A stretch of 14,758 nt of DNA from an uncultured Streptococcus sp. (lineage in GTDB: Bacteria > Bacillota > Bacilli > Lactobacillales > Streptococcaceae), in the NCBI RefSeq assembly GCF_943912555.1, contig NZ_CALTUR010000035.1, positions 1-14,758 on the forward strand. The letters run 5' to 3'. Under the pieces are notes generated by a model. The model was not told the DNA's origin and searched no databases. It was given only the letters and a program-made list of their open reading frames with translations. The translations under genes and the position numbers were made by a program. Positions 5,821-11,797 of this stretch are shown one piece after another. Within the stretch, counting starts at the first letter, position 1, and every line of letters starts with the position of its first letter.

Positions 5821-6547
5821 ATAGTCTATTTCGAAAAACTTCGTACATGAGAATTGCTGCAGCAACACTGGCATTAAGACTTTGAACATGTCCATTCATC
5901 GGAATGGTAATCATCTCATCGACCTGTTTTTTGATGTTGCTAGAGATGCCTTTTCCTTCATTTCCGATGATGAGGGCGATTTTCCCTTTTGTATTCCACT
6001 TGTGGCAAGGAGTCCCATTCATATCTGTTCCAAAGATCCAGAATCCTTCATCCTTGAGTTTGTCTAGAGTTTGGCTTAGATTGGTTACTCGGGCGATTGG
6101 AACATGCTCAATAGCACCTGTGGCTGTTTTGGCAACGACAGGAGTAACACCGACAGCACGGTGCTTAGGAATGATGACACCTGAAACGTTGGTCGCATCG
6201 GCTGTTCTCAGTATGGAGCCTAGGTTATGAGGGTCGGTTAACCCGTCCAGAATTAATAGAAGTGGATTTTCTTCTTGACGTGTTTTTGCTAGGATGTGTT
6301 CTAATTCGCTATAGGCAAATTCAGACACTCGTAGAACAAAACCTTGGTGGACAGCACCTTCAGTCATCTCAGAGAGGGATTTTTTTGAAGTCCAAGAAAT
6401 GGATACCTTCTTTTCTGTAGCCAGTTCCTTGACTTTCTCAACGTTCTTACCTCGGAGATCTTCTTGGAGGTAGAGTTTGTTGCCAGTGTTTGCAAGGAGG
6501 GCTTCGGTAACGGCGTGGACGCCATAGACAATATCATTTGTTTTCAT
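5819..6547 (-). CDS. rlmB: 23S rRNA (guanosine-2'-O-)-methyltransferase RlmB, TrmH/SpoU family
   Basis: The 242-residue SPOUT methyltransferase would 2'-O-methylate a guanosine in the 23S rRNA peptidyl-transferase region (Gm2251 in E. coli). The N-terminal substrate-binding domain is residues 4-80 (YGVHAVTEAL). The knotted catalytic domain shows motif 1 N108/R114 (DPHNLGSILRTADA), motif 2 IGNEGKGIS (194-202) and motif 3 IPM plus SLNASVAAAI (215-232). Start choice: the frame extends 11 codons further through a terminator stem, with no ribosome site, whereas homologues start at MKTNDIVYG; I use the ATG at 6547-6545. A TATAAT lies only 6 nt upstream of this ATG, so the mRNA may be leaderless. 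Confidence 0.93.
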   Translation of the reverse strand: MKTNDIVYGVHAVTEALLANTGNKLYLQEDLRGKNVEKVKELATEKKVSISWTSKKSLSEMTEGAVHQGFVLRVSEFAYSELEHILAKTRQEENPLLLILDGLTDPHNLGSILRTADATNVSGVIIPKHRAVGVTPVVAKTATGAIEHVPIARVTNLSQTLDKLKDEGFWIFGTDMNGTPCHKWNTKGKIALIIGNEGKGISSNIKKQVDEMITIPMNGHVQSLNASVAAAILMYEVFRNRL

Positions 6548-6553
6548 GCCTCT

Positions 6554-6562
6554 ATTATAACA
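6554..6562 (-). promoter_or_regulatory. Extended -10 promoter abutting the rlmB start codon
   Basis: On the minus strand TGT plus TATAAT (6559-6554) forms an extended -10 element. Its expected transcription start, about 7 nt downstream, falls on or next to the A of the rlmB ATG at 6547. A GAGG lies between, one base from the ATG, too close to work well as a ribosome site. Confidence 0.55.
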
Positions 6563-6563
6563 C

Positions 6564-6589
6564 AAAACCCCGTCTTGCAACGGGATTTT
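6564..6589. terminator. Terminator between def and rlmB
   Basis: AAAACCCCGT and ACGGGATTTT pair over 10 bp (one G-U) around the 6-nt loop CTTGCA. On the minus strand the stem ends in a short T-run directly after def. Together with the rlmB -10 element, it suggests the two genes are separate transcription units. Confidence 0.65.
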
Positions 6590-6591
6590 CT

Positions 6592-7203
6592 TTATTCTAG
6601 AATCAGTAAACCATCTTTAACTGCAAATGGGTCTTTTTCATTGATACGATCGTAAAACATGATTCCGTTAATGTGGTCAATTTCATGTTGAACAACGATG
6701 GAGTTGTAGCCTTTAAGTTTGATGCGGTGTTTTTCCCCATCCTTGTCAAAGTAGTCAACAGTAACGCGAGCATGGCGGACTACATAGCCAGGCACGTTGC
6801 GGTCAACAGACAGACAACCTTCTCCTTCACCAAGAGCAGCATCTTGAACAGAGTGAGAGACGATTTTTGGATTGTACATAATAGCTTGCAAGTCGTAAGC
6901 TTCCTGTGGAGTTTCGCCTTCTTCGACAATATTAGGCACCAAAACAGCGATAATGCGTTTTGAGATATCCAACTGAGGAGCAGCAAGTCCAACACCACCG
7001 CGGAGCCCCATTTTTTCAGCCATGACAGGATCTTGGGAATGTTTGAGGAATTGCATCATCTTTTCGCCAAGGATGATTTCCTGATCAGACAAGGGGAAAG
7101 TGACTTCCTCAGCAACTGCGCGAAGAGTCGGATTCCCCTCGCGGATAATATCGTTCATATCAATTAAGTGAGCAGCTTTTGTAATACGTTCTATAGCAGA
7201 CAT
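6592..7203 (-). CDS. def: Peptide deformylase
   Basis: The 203-residue metalloenzyme removes the N-formyl group from nascent proteins. The three signature motifs are intact: GVGLAAPQ (70-77), EGCLS with metal ligand C130, and HEIDH with ligands H173 and H177 and catalytic E174. The long insertion between motifs 1 and 2 (about 90-125) marks it as a type II (Gram-positive) deformylase, and the sequence closely resembles the pneumococcal enzyme. Start choice: the frame extends five codons further (MKGEK), but AAGGAGAGAAA precedes the ATG at 7203-7201, which gives the usual [11 protein letters not shown]-terminus. Its own promoter lies upstream and a terminator follows. No fmt gene is adjacent. 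It is the target of actinonin-class antibiotics. Confidence 0.97.
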   Translation of the reverse strand: MSAIERITKAAHLIDMNDIIREGNPTLRAVAEEVTFPLSDQEIILGEKMMQFLKHSQDPVMAEKMGLRGGVGLAAPQLDISKRIIAVLVPNIVEEGETPQEAYDLQAIMYNPKIVSHSVQDAALGEGEGCLSVDRNVPGYVVRHARVTVDYFDKDGEKHRIKLKGYNSIVVQHEIDHINGIMFYDRINEKDPFAVKDGLLILE

Positions 7204-7227
7204 TTTCTCTCCTTTCATTACCTCTAC

Positions 7228-7256
7228 ATGATATCATAAAATGACAAGGATTGAAA
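7228..7256 (-). promoter_or_regulatory. Promoter of def
   Basis: On the minus strand TTTCAA (7256-7251), a 17-nt spacer ending in TGA, and TATCAT (7233-7228) form a promoter with an extended -10 element. Confidence 0.5.
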
Positions 7257-7328
7257 GCATTACGGCATCGAGCTTTTATAGAAAATGCCTAGTAGGTTCG
7301 ATTCAATTGTGAAAGAATTACTTATCTG

Positions 7329-7337
7329 TGATATAAT
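7329..7337 (+). promoter_or_regulatory. Extended -10 promoter of the capA-HAD-SGNH operon
   Basis: TGA plus a consensus TATAAT (7332-7337) forms an extended -10 element. The best -35 candidate, TTGTGA, is 19 nt away. GGGAG at 7366-7370 is the ribosome site. Confidence 0.55.
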
Positions 7338-7377
7338 AAAAAGAAAAGGCTTGCATTAGAAAGTAGGGAGAATGAAG

Positions 7378-8703
7378 ATGCAAAGAAGACAAGATAGATA
7401 TAAACGTGGACCAGTTTTTCGTTTTATGAGGGGGTTTGTAAACTTTTTTAGAAGTTATCGCAAGTGGAGTAATAAGGGATTTGTGGCGATACTCTTGCTA
7501 GCAGTTGCTTTATCAATGGGCTTGGTCTTGTTGTTTGAAAGTTTCCAAGGAATCCCCTTAACCAGTCAAAAAAAGGATGCCATTTCTCAAGAAGCAAATA
7601 AGACCAATCAAAATTCTAAAGATCAGGAAGAGGAAAAAACTGCTAGAATTATGGCCAACGGGGACCTCCTCTATCATATTCCCATCTATCGTTCTGCTTT
7701 AAAAGAAGATGGGACCTATGATTTTCATGAAAATTTTGATTATGTGAAACCATGGCTCAAGCAAGCAGATCTGATTATAGGCGATTTTGAAGGTACTGTT
7801 AACAAGGACCACTATTTGGCAGGTTATCCTCTCTTTAATGCACCTGGAGAAGTCATGGATGCTATCAAGGATGCCGGTTATCAAGTGCTAGACTTGGCGC
7901 ATAACCATATCCTAGATTCACAAATAGAAGGTGTGGTTTCAACAGCAGATGCTATTGAGAAGGCAGGAATGACACCTATTGGAGTGTATACGCATGAGTC
8001 CCGTGATCAAGCTCCACTGGTTATCAAGGAAGTGAACGGCATCAAGGTTGCACTTTTGGCCTATTCTTATGGATTTAATGGAATTGAGCAAAGTATTTCT
8101 CAAGAAGACTATAACCGCTATCTTTCAGATTTAAATGAAGACAAGATGAAGGCTGAAATTGAACGAGCAGAGAAGGAAGCAGATATCACCATTATCATGC
8201 CTCAGATGGGTGTGGAGTATCGCTTGGAACCAACTGAAGAACAAAAGGCTCTTTATCACAAGATGATCGATTGGGGAGCTGATATTATCTTTGGAGGGCA
8301 TCCTCACGTTGTAGAACCATCTGAAACAGTTGAAAAAGATGGGGATAAGAAACTCATTATCTATTCAATGGGGAACTTCATTTCCAATCAACGAATTGAA
8401 ACCATGCAAGACGAAGAGAATGCTAAGTGGACAGAGCGTGGCGTGCTCATGGATGTGACCATTAAGAAAAAAGCAGGTAAGACGACAATCGAAACTGCCA
8501 AAGCGCATCCTTCTTGGGTAAACCGTACACCGAAAGGAACCTATTCTCCAGAAGGTTATCCACTCTTCCTTTACCAAACTTATATCTTAGAAGATTTTAT
8601 CGAGGGTGGTAGTCATCGTGATCAGTTAGATGAAGCGACTAAGGAACGAATTGATACAGCCTATAAAGAAATGAACGAACATGTGGGATTGAAGTGGGAT
8701 TAG
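7378..8703 (+). CDS. CapA/PgsA-like membrane-anchored metallophosphatase family protein
   Basis: The protein has 441 residues from the ATG at 7378, chosen because GGGAG is 7 nt away; the alternative ATG at 7372 is only one base from it. A basic cytosolic N-terminus (1-33) is followed by one transmembrane helix (about 35-54), a charged linker (65-88) and a large extracellular PGA_cap domain with a calcineurin-like metal site: NGD with D96, GDFEGT (135-140), AHNHILD (175-181) and GGHPH further on. Bacillus CapA/PgsA takes part in poly-gamma-glutamate export, but capB and capC are absent here, so polymer production should not be inferred. The gene heads an operon with a HAD phosphatase (21 nt gap) and an SGNH esterase. 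The substrate is unknown; a role in the envelope is likely. Confidence 0.88.
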   Translation: MQRRQDRYKRGPVFRFMRGFVNFFRSYRKWSNKGFVAILLLAVALSMGLVLLFESFQGIPLTSQKKDAISQEANKTNQNSKDQEEEKTARIMANGDLLYHIPIYRSALKEDGTYDFHENFDYVKPWLKQADLIIGDFEGTVNKDHYLAGYPLFNAPGEVMDAIKDAGYQVLDLAHNHILDSQIEGVVSTADAIEKAGMTPIGVYTHESRDQAPLVIKEVNGIKVALLAYSYGFNGIEQSISQEDYNRYLSDLNEDKMKAEIERAEKEADITIIMPQMGVEYRLEPTEEQKALYHKMIDWGADIIFGGHPHVVEPSETVEKDGDKKLIIYSMGNFISNQRIETMQDEENAKWTERGVLMDVTIKKKAGKTTIETAKAHPSWVNRTPKGTYSPEGYPLFLYQTYILEDFIEGGSHRDQLDEATKERIDTAYKEMNEHVGLKWD

Positions 8704-8724
8704 TTTGAATCCAGAGGAGAGTAA

Positions 8725-9552
8725 ATGACGATTAAAGTAATTGCGACAGATATGGATGGGACTTTGCTGGATGCTAGAGGCCAGCTTGATCTCCCACGCT
8801 TGGAAAATATTTTAGATCAGTTGGATCAAAGGGGTATTCGTTTTGTCATCGCGACGGGGAATGAAATTCACCGCATGAGGCAACTACTGGAGCACTTGGT
8901 GAATCGAGTGGTTCTGGTTGTTGCAAACGGTGCTCGTATTTTTGAAAACAATGAACTGATTCAGGCTCAGACTTGGGATGATGCCATTGTCGATAAGGCT
9001 TTGGCTCATTTCAAGGGTCGAGCGTGTCAGGATCAGTTTGTTGTAACGGGGATGAAGGGTGGTTTCGTCAAGGAAGGTACGATTTTTACAGATCTTGAAA
9101 GTTTTATGACTCCAGAAATGATTGAAAAATTCTACCAACGGATGCAATTTGTGGACGAATTAACCTCTGACCTCTTTGGTGGTGTGCTCAAGATGAGTAT
9201 GGTTGTTGGTGAGGAACGTTTGAGTTCGGTCTTGGAAGAAATCAATGACCTCTTTGATGGCCGTGTTCGTGCTGTATCCAGTGGCTATGGTTGCATTGAT
9301 ATCCTCCAAGCTGGGATTCATAAAGCATGGGGCTTAGAAGAATTACTCAAGCGTTGGGACTTGAAGCCCCAACAAATCATGGCTTTTGGTGACAGTGAAA
9401 ACGATGTTGAAATGTTGGAAATGGCTGGGATTGCCTATGCTATGGAAAATGCTGATGATAAAGCCAAAGCTGTGGCGACTGCTCTAGCACCAGCCAATAG
9501 CCAAGGAGGAGTTTATCAAGTCCTGGAAAACTGGTTAGAAAAAGGAGAATGA
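8725..9552 (+). CDS. Cof-type HAD-IIB family hydrolase
   Basis: The 275-residue cytosolic phosphatase has the four HAD motifs: I, DMDGT with nucleophile D9 and acid D11; II, T44 in VIATGN; III, K200; IV, GDSENDVEML (222-231). The type IIB cap domain occupies about 85-190. Members dephosphorylate sugar phosphates, flavin or pyridoxal phosphates; the exact substrate cannot be read here. GAGGAG lies 7 nt before the ATG. The stop is one base before the GTG of the SGNH gene, and that gene's AAGGAG lies within the last codons of this one, so the genes are co-transcribed. The position beside a metallophosphatase and an esterase suggests the three may act on related phosphorylated or acylated compounds, which is inference. 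Confidence 0.93.
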   Translation: MTIKVIATDMDGTLLDARGQLDLPRLENILDQLDQRGIRFVIATGNEIHRMRQLLEHLVNRVVLVVANGARIFENNELIQAQTWDDAIVDKALAHFKGRACQDQFVVTGMKGGFVKEGTIFTDLESFMTPEMIEKFYQRMQFVDELTSDLFGGVLKMSMVVGEERLSSVLEEINDLFDGRVRAVSSGYGCIDILQAGIHKAWGLEELLKRWDLKPQQIMAFGDSENDVEMLEMAGIAYAMENADDKAKAVATALAPANSQGGVYQVLENWLEKGE

Positions 9553-9553
9553 A

Positions 9554-10189
9554 GTGACAGTACAGTTATTAGAAAATTGGTTACTAAAGGAACAAGGCAA
9601 AATCCAAACCAAGTATCGTCACTTAAATCGTATTTCTGTTATAGAGCCAGATATTCTCTTTATTGGGGATTCCATTGTTGAGTATTATCCTCTGCAGGAA
9701 CTATTTGGGACTGCAAAGACGATTGTCAATCGAGGCATTCGAGGTTATCAGACAGGGTTGTTACTAGAGAATCTAGATGCGCATCTATACGGTGGAGCAG
9801 TAGATAAAATTGTCCTTCTGATTGGGACAAATGATATCGGAAAAGATGTACCTGTGAATGAGGTTCTCAATAATCTCGAAGCTATCATACAGTCTATTGC
9901 TCGCGGTTATCCATTGACAGAGATTAAATTGCTTTCTATTTTGCCAGTCAATGAGGGAGAGGAGTACAAGCAGACAGTCTATATCCGCACAAATGAAAAA
10001 ATTCAGAAATGGAATCAAGCCTATCAAGAGCTTGCTTCTGCCTATATGCAGGTAGAATTTGTGCCAGTTTTTGATAGTTTGACAGATCAGGCAGGCCAAC
10101 TCAAAAAAGAATATACAACTGATGGGCTGCATCTCAGTGTTGCTGGTTATCAGGTTTTGACAAAATCTTTGAAAGACTATCTTTTGTAG
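9554..10189 (+). CDS. SGNH/GDSL-type esterase or lipase
   Basis: The 211-residue protein has the SGNH hydrolase blocks: GDS with nucleophile S40 (LFIGDSIVEY), block II glycine in NRGIRGYQT (about 59-67), block III GTND with N93, and block V DGLHLS with D190 and H193. It has no signal peptide, so it acts in the cytosol. It resembles the PAF acetylhydrolase-like group; substrates may be acyl or acetyl esters. It starts with GTG; AAGGAG at 9542-9547 is 6 nt upstream and no better ATG is near. It is the last gene of the capA-HAD operon. No terminator is visible between its stop and the ssrA promoter 17 nt further on, so read-through into tmRNA is possible. Confidence 0.93.
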   Translation: MTVQLLENWLLKEQGKIQTKYRHLNRISVIEPDILFIGDSIVEYYPLQELFGTAKTIVNRGIRGYQTGLLLENLDAHLYGGAVDKIVLLIGTNDIGKDVPVNEVLNNLEAIIQSIARGYPLTEIKLLSILPVNEGEEYKQTVYIRTNEKIQKWNQAYQELASAYMQVEFVPVFDSLTDQAGQLKKEYTTDGLHLSVAGYQVLTKSLKDYLL

Positions 10190-10205
10190 TTAATTGCTTT
10201 CCTTT

Positions 10206-10234
10206 TTGCATTTTTGAGTTAGATAAGGTATAAT
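10206..10234 (+). promoter_or_regulatory. Promoter of ssrA (tmRNA)
   Basis: TTGCAT (10206-10211), exactly 17 nt, and a consensus TATAAT (10229-10234) precede the mature tmRNA 5' end by 16 nt, leaving a short leader for RNase P to remove. Confidence 0.85.
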
Positions 10235-10250
10235 GGTTTTATTGTCTTTT

Positions 10251-10595
10251 GGGGTCGTTACGGATTCGACAGGCATTATGAGGCATATTTTGCGACTCGT
10301 GTGGCGACGTAAACGCTCAGTTAAATATAACTGCAAAAAATAACACTTCTTACGCTCTAGCTGCTTAAAAACCAGCAGGCGTGACCCGATTTGGATTGCT
10401 CGTGTTCAATGACAGGTCTTATTATTAGCGAGATACGATCAAGTCTTGTCTAGCGGCTTGATAAGAGATTGATAGACTCGCAGTTTCTAGGCTTGAGTTA
10501 TGTGTCGAGGAACTGTTAAACTAATACATAACCTATGGTTGTAGACAAATATGTTGGCAGGTGTTTGGACGTGGGTTCGACTCCCACCGGCTCCA
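10251..10595 (+). ncRNA. ssrA: Transfer-messenger RNA (tmRNA)
   Basis: This RNA rescues stalled ribosomes together with SmpB. Its two ends form the tRNA-Ala-like domain: GGGGTCG at 10251-10257 pairs with CGGCTCC at 10588-10594, including the G3-U70 wobble read by alanyl-tRNA synthetase, followed by discriminator A at 10595. The T arm with GGTTCGACTCC is at 10573-10583. The mRNA-like part encodes the proteolysis tag (A)KNNTSYALAA ending in TAA, as in pneumococcus and S. gordonii. The mature length of 345 nt is normal for a one-piece tmRNA. The 3' CCA is not encoded (TTA follows), so it must be added after transcription. It lies on the plus strand facing a tRNA-Ser gene. Confidence 0.97.
10333..10368 (+). 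other. tmRNA tag-peptide reading frame
   Basis: GCA resume codon followed by AAA AAT AAC ACT TCT TAC GCT CTA GCT GCT TAA encodes AKNNTSYALAA. The ending ALAA is the degron recognised by ClpXP-type proteases. The frame lies inside the RNA gene and is translated only in trans. Confidence 0.93.
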
Positions 10596-10603
10596 TTATT
10601 CCT

Positions 10604-10689
10604 TTGCATTCTTTTGCATTCCTTGGTAAAACGTTGTTAAATCAACGTTTTTTATTTTTGTCTTTGGTATTCCTTGGTATTCTTTTGCG
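10604..10689. repeat. Two blocks of 10-bp degenerate tandem repeats flanking the ssrA terminator
   Basis: Left block: TTTGCATTCT, TTTGCATTCC, TTGGTAAAAC (10604-10633). Right block: TTGGTATTCC, TTGGTATTCT, TTTGCGA (10664-10689). The units share TTTGC/TTGGT followed by ATTCY and have a 10-bp period, about one helical turn. The ssrA terminator lies between the blocks. They are candidate protein-binding arrays, for instance recombinase arm sites, or simply decayed coding repeats. Confidence 0.5.
10628..10653 (+). terminator. Rho-independent terminator of ssrA
   Basis: AAACGTTG (10629-10636) and CAACGTTT (10643-10650) form a perfect 8-bp stem with loop TTAAAT, followed by a T-run to 10653. It lies 33 nt after the mature tmRNA 3' end. 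Confidence 0.85.
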
Positions 10690-10695
10690 AAAAAG

Positions 10696-10743
10696 GGAGT
10701 CACAAAAGGAGTCACAAACAGACCCTAAAACAGACCCTCTTTT
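10696..10743. repeat. Four 12-bp tandem units of two kinds
   Basis: GGAGTCACAAAA and GGAGTCACAAAC (10696-10719) are followed by AGACCCTAAAAC and AGACCCTCTTTT (10720-10743). Each kind occurs twice at an exact 12-bp period. On the minus strand they read as four-residue repeats (VTPF twice, GLF twice), so the period keeps a reading frame. Confidence 0.6.
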
Positions 10744-10755
10744 TAAAAAAGCGAT

Positions 10756-10784
10756 AAAAAAAGATACAACATTTTTGTCGTATC
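10756..10784 (-). terminator. Rho-independent terminator of tRNA-Ser
   Basis: On the minus strand GATACGAC and GTTGTATC pair over 8 bp (one G-U) around a 6-nt loop and are followed by seven T. It lies 23 nt beyond the tRNA 3' end. Confidence 0.8.
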
Positions 10785-10807
10785 CTAGAAATAATTTTTC
10801 TTTTCTA

Positions 10808-10895
10808 CGGAAGACATGGGATTCGAACCCACGCACGCTGTTACACGCCTACCGCGTTTCCAACACGGCCTCTTAAGCCTCTTGAGTAATCTTCC
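10808..10895 (-). tRNA. tRNA-Ser (anticodon GGA)
   Basis: The 88-nt RNA is a type II tRNA with a long variable arm. The acceptor stem is GGAAGAT (10895-10889) with GTCTTCC (10815-10809) and discriminator G at 10808. The anticodon arm is CCGTG-TTGGAAA-CGCGG, giving anticodon GGA (plus-strand TCC at 10859-10861), which reads UCC and UCU. The T loop GGTTCGAATCC is intact. CCA is not encoded. It has its own promoter and terminator, so it is transcribed alone, facing ssrA. Confidence 0.96.
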
Positions 10896-10910
10896 AATAC
10901 TTACTCAAAT

Positions 10911-10939
10911 AGTCTACCATAAAGGCTCTTATCTTGCAA
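10911..10939 (-). promoter_or_regulatory. Promoter of tRNA-Ser
   Basis: On the minus strand TTGCAA (10939-10934), exactly 17 nt, and TAGACT (10916-10911) lie 15 nt before the tRNA 5' end. Confidence 0.65.
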
Positions 10940-10996
10940 TAAAAATTCTAGAAATAAGAAAAATGATAGATTTTGAAAGAAAATGACAAAAAATGC

Positions 10997-11024
10997 TTGA
11001 CTTTGAAATAAAGTATGATAGAAT
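10997..11024 (+). promoter_or_regulatory. Promoter of the fruRKA operon
   Basis: TTGACT (10997-11002), a 16-nt spacer and TAGAAT (11019-11024) place the transcription start near 11031, at the left edge of the cre site. Confidence 0.7.
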
Positions 11025-11030
11025 GAATAG

Positions 11031-11044
11031 TGTAAACGATAACA
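11031..11044 (+). promoter_or_regulatory. cre site (CcpA operator) at the fruRKA transcription start
   Basis: TGTAAACGATAACA matches the consensus TGWAANCGNTNWCA at every defined position. Its place at the start of transcription predicts repression by CcpA with HPr-Ser-P when a better sugar is present. Confidence 0.82.
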
Positions 11045-11056
11045 GGAGGTGATTCA

Positions 11057-11797
11057 GTGTTAAAAACAGAACGTAAACAATTAATTTTAGAGGAGTTAAA
11101 TCAACATTATGTAGTTTCTCTAGAAAAATTAGTTAGTTTGCTAGAGACCTCAGAATCAACGGTTCGAAGAGACTTGGATGAGTTGGAAGCGGAAAACAAG
11201 CTTCGTCGCGTGCATGGTGGAGCAGAATTGCCCCATTCCTTGCAGGAAGAAGAAACCATTCAAGAAAAATCTGTCAAAAACCTTCAGGAGAAGAAGTTGT
11301 TGGCTCAGAAAGCGGCCTCTCTCATCAAGGAACAAGATGTCATCTTTATCGATGCTGGAACAACTACAGCCTTTTTGATTCATGAATTGGTTAATAAAAA
11401 TATCACAGTCGTGACCAATTCGATTCACCATGCCGCTCAGTTGGTTGAAAAGCAGATTCCAACTGTCATGGTTGGAGGAAGTGTCAAGATGGCGACAGAT
11501 GCTAGCATCGGGGGCGTTGCTCTTAACCAGATTAACCAATTGCACTTTGATCGTGCCTTTATCGGGATGAATGGTGTGGACGATGGCTATTATACGACTC
11601 CTGATATGGAGGAGGGAGCTGTGAAGCGAGCTATTTTGGAGAATGCCAAACAGACCTATGTCTTGGTGGATTCGTCTAAAATTGGACAAACTTGCTTTGC
11701 CAAGGTAGCACCACTTAAACGAGCAATTGTTATCACCAGTCAAGGGCATGAGCTCTTGCAGGTTATTAAGGAAAAAACGGAGGTAATAGAAGTATGA
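11057..11797 (+). CDS. fruR: DeoR family regulator of the fructose operon
   Basis: The 246-residue protein has an N-terminal DeoR helix-turn-helix (about 6-57) with recognition helix SESTVRRDLDELE (32-44) and the following RRVHGGAEL wing. The C-terminal DeoRC effector domain (about 75-235) contains FIDAGTTTAFL, the phosphosugar-binding loop related to ribose-5-phosphate isomerase. The likely effector is fructose-1-phosphate, the product of FruA and substrate of FruK. Translation starts at GTG, with AGGAGGT at 11044-11050 at optimal spacing; that site adjoins the cre element. The gene overlaps fruK by 4 nt (ATGA), so regulator and enzymes are coupled and the regulator controls its own operon. 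Confidence 0.94.
   Translation: MLKTERKQLILEELNQHYVVSLEKLVSLLETSESTVRRDLDELEAENKLRRVHGGAELPHSLQEEETIQEKSVKNLQEKKLLAQKAASLIKEQDVIFIDAGTTTAFLIHELVNKNITVVTNSIHHAAQLVEKQIPTVMVGGSVKMATDASIGGVALNQINQLHFDRAFIGMNGVDDGYYTTPDMEEGAVKRAILENAKQTYVLVDSSKIGQTCFAKVAPLKRAIVITSQGHELLQVIKEKTEVIEV

Larger units (their letters stand above)
10596..10743 (-). pseudogene. Possible decayed C-terminal tail of an integrase or other element protein
   Basis: On the minus strand a frame runs from 10724 to a TAA at 10598-10596 that directly abuts the tmRNA 3' end. Its 42 residues begin GLFVTPFVTPFFAKEYQGIP and end QGMQKNAKE. One TAG at 10727-10725 separates it from another EGLF repeat unit, as though one repeat codon had mutated. 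There is no start codon or ribosome site. A gene end pressed against the 3' end of tmRNA is what an element integrated at ssrA would leave. The coding nature is unproven, and the frame runs through the ssrA terminator. Confidence 0.2.

Noticed and set aside
10642..10836. A 64-codon minus-strand frame from tRNA-Ser toward tmRNA
   Set aside because: It begins within the tRNA and has no ribosome site. It is a shadow frame over the 12-bp repeats; the adjacent frame ending at the tmRNA is the better relic candidate.
10535..10876. A 113-codon plus-strand open frame
   Set aside because: It starts inside tmRNA and ends inside tRNA-Ser; the low-complexity product and lack of a ribosome site show that it is chance.
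11156..11749. A 197-codon minus-strand open frame
   Set aside because: It lies fully antisense to fruR, whose DeoR domains are unmistakable; the product has no recognisable family.
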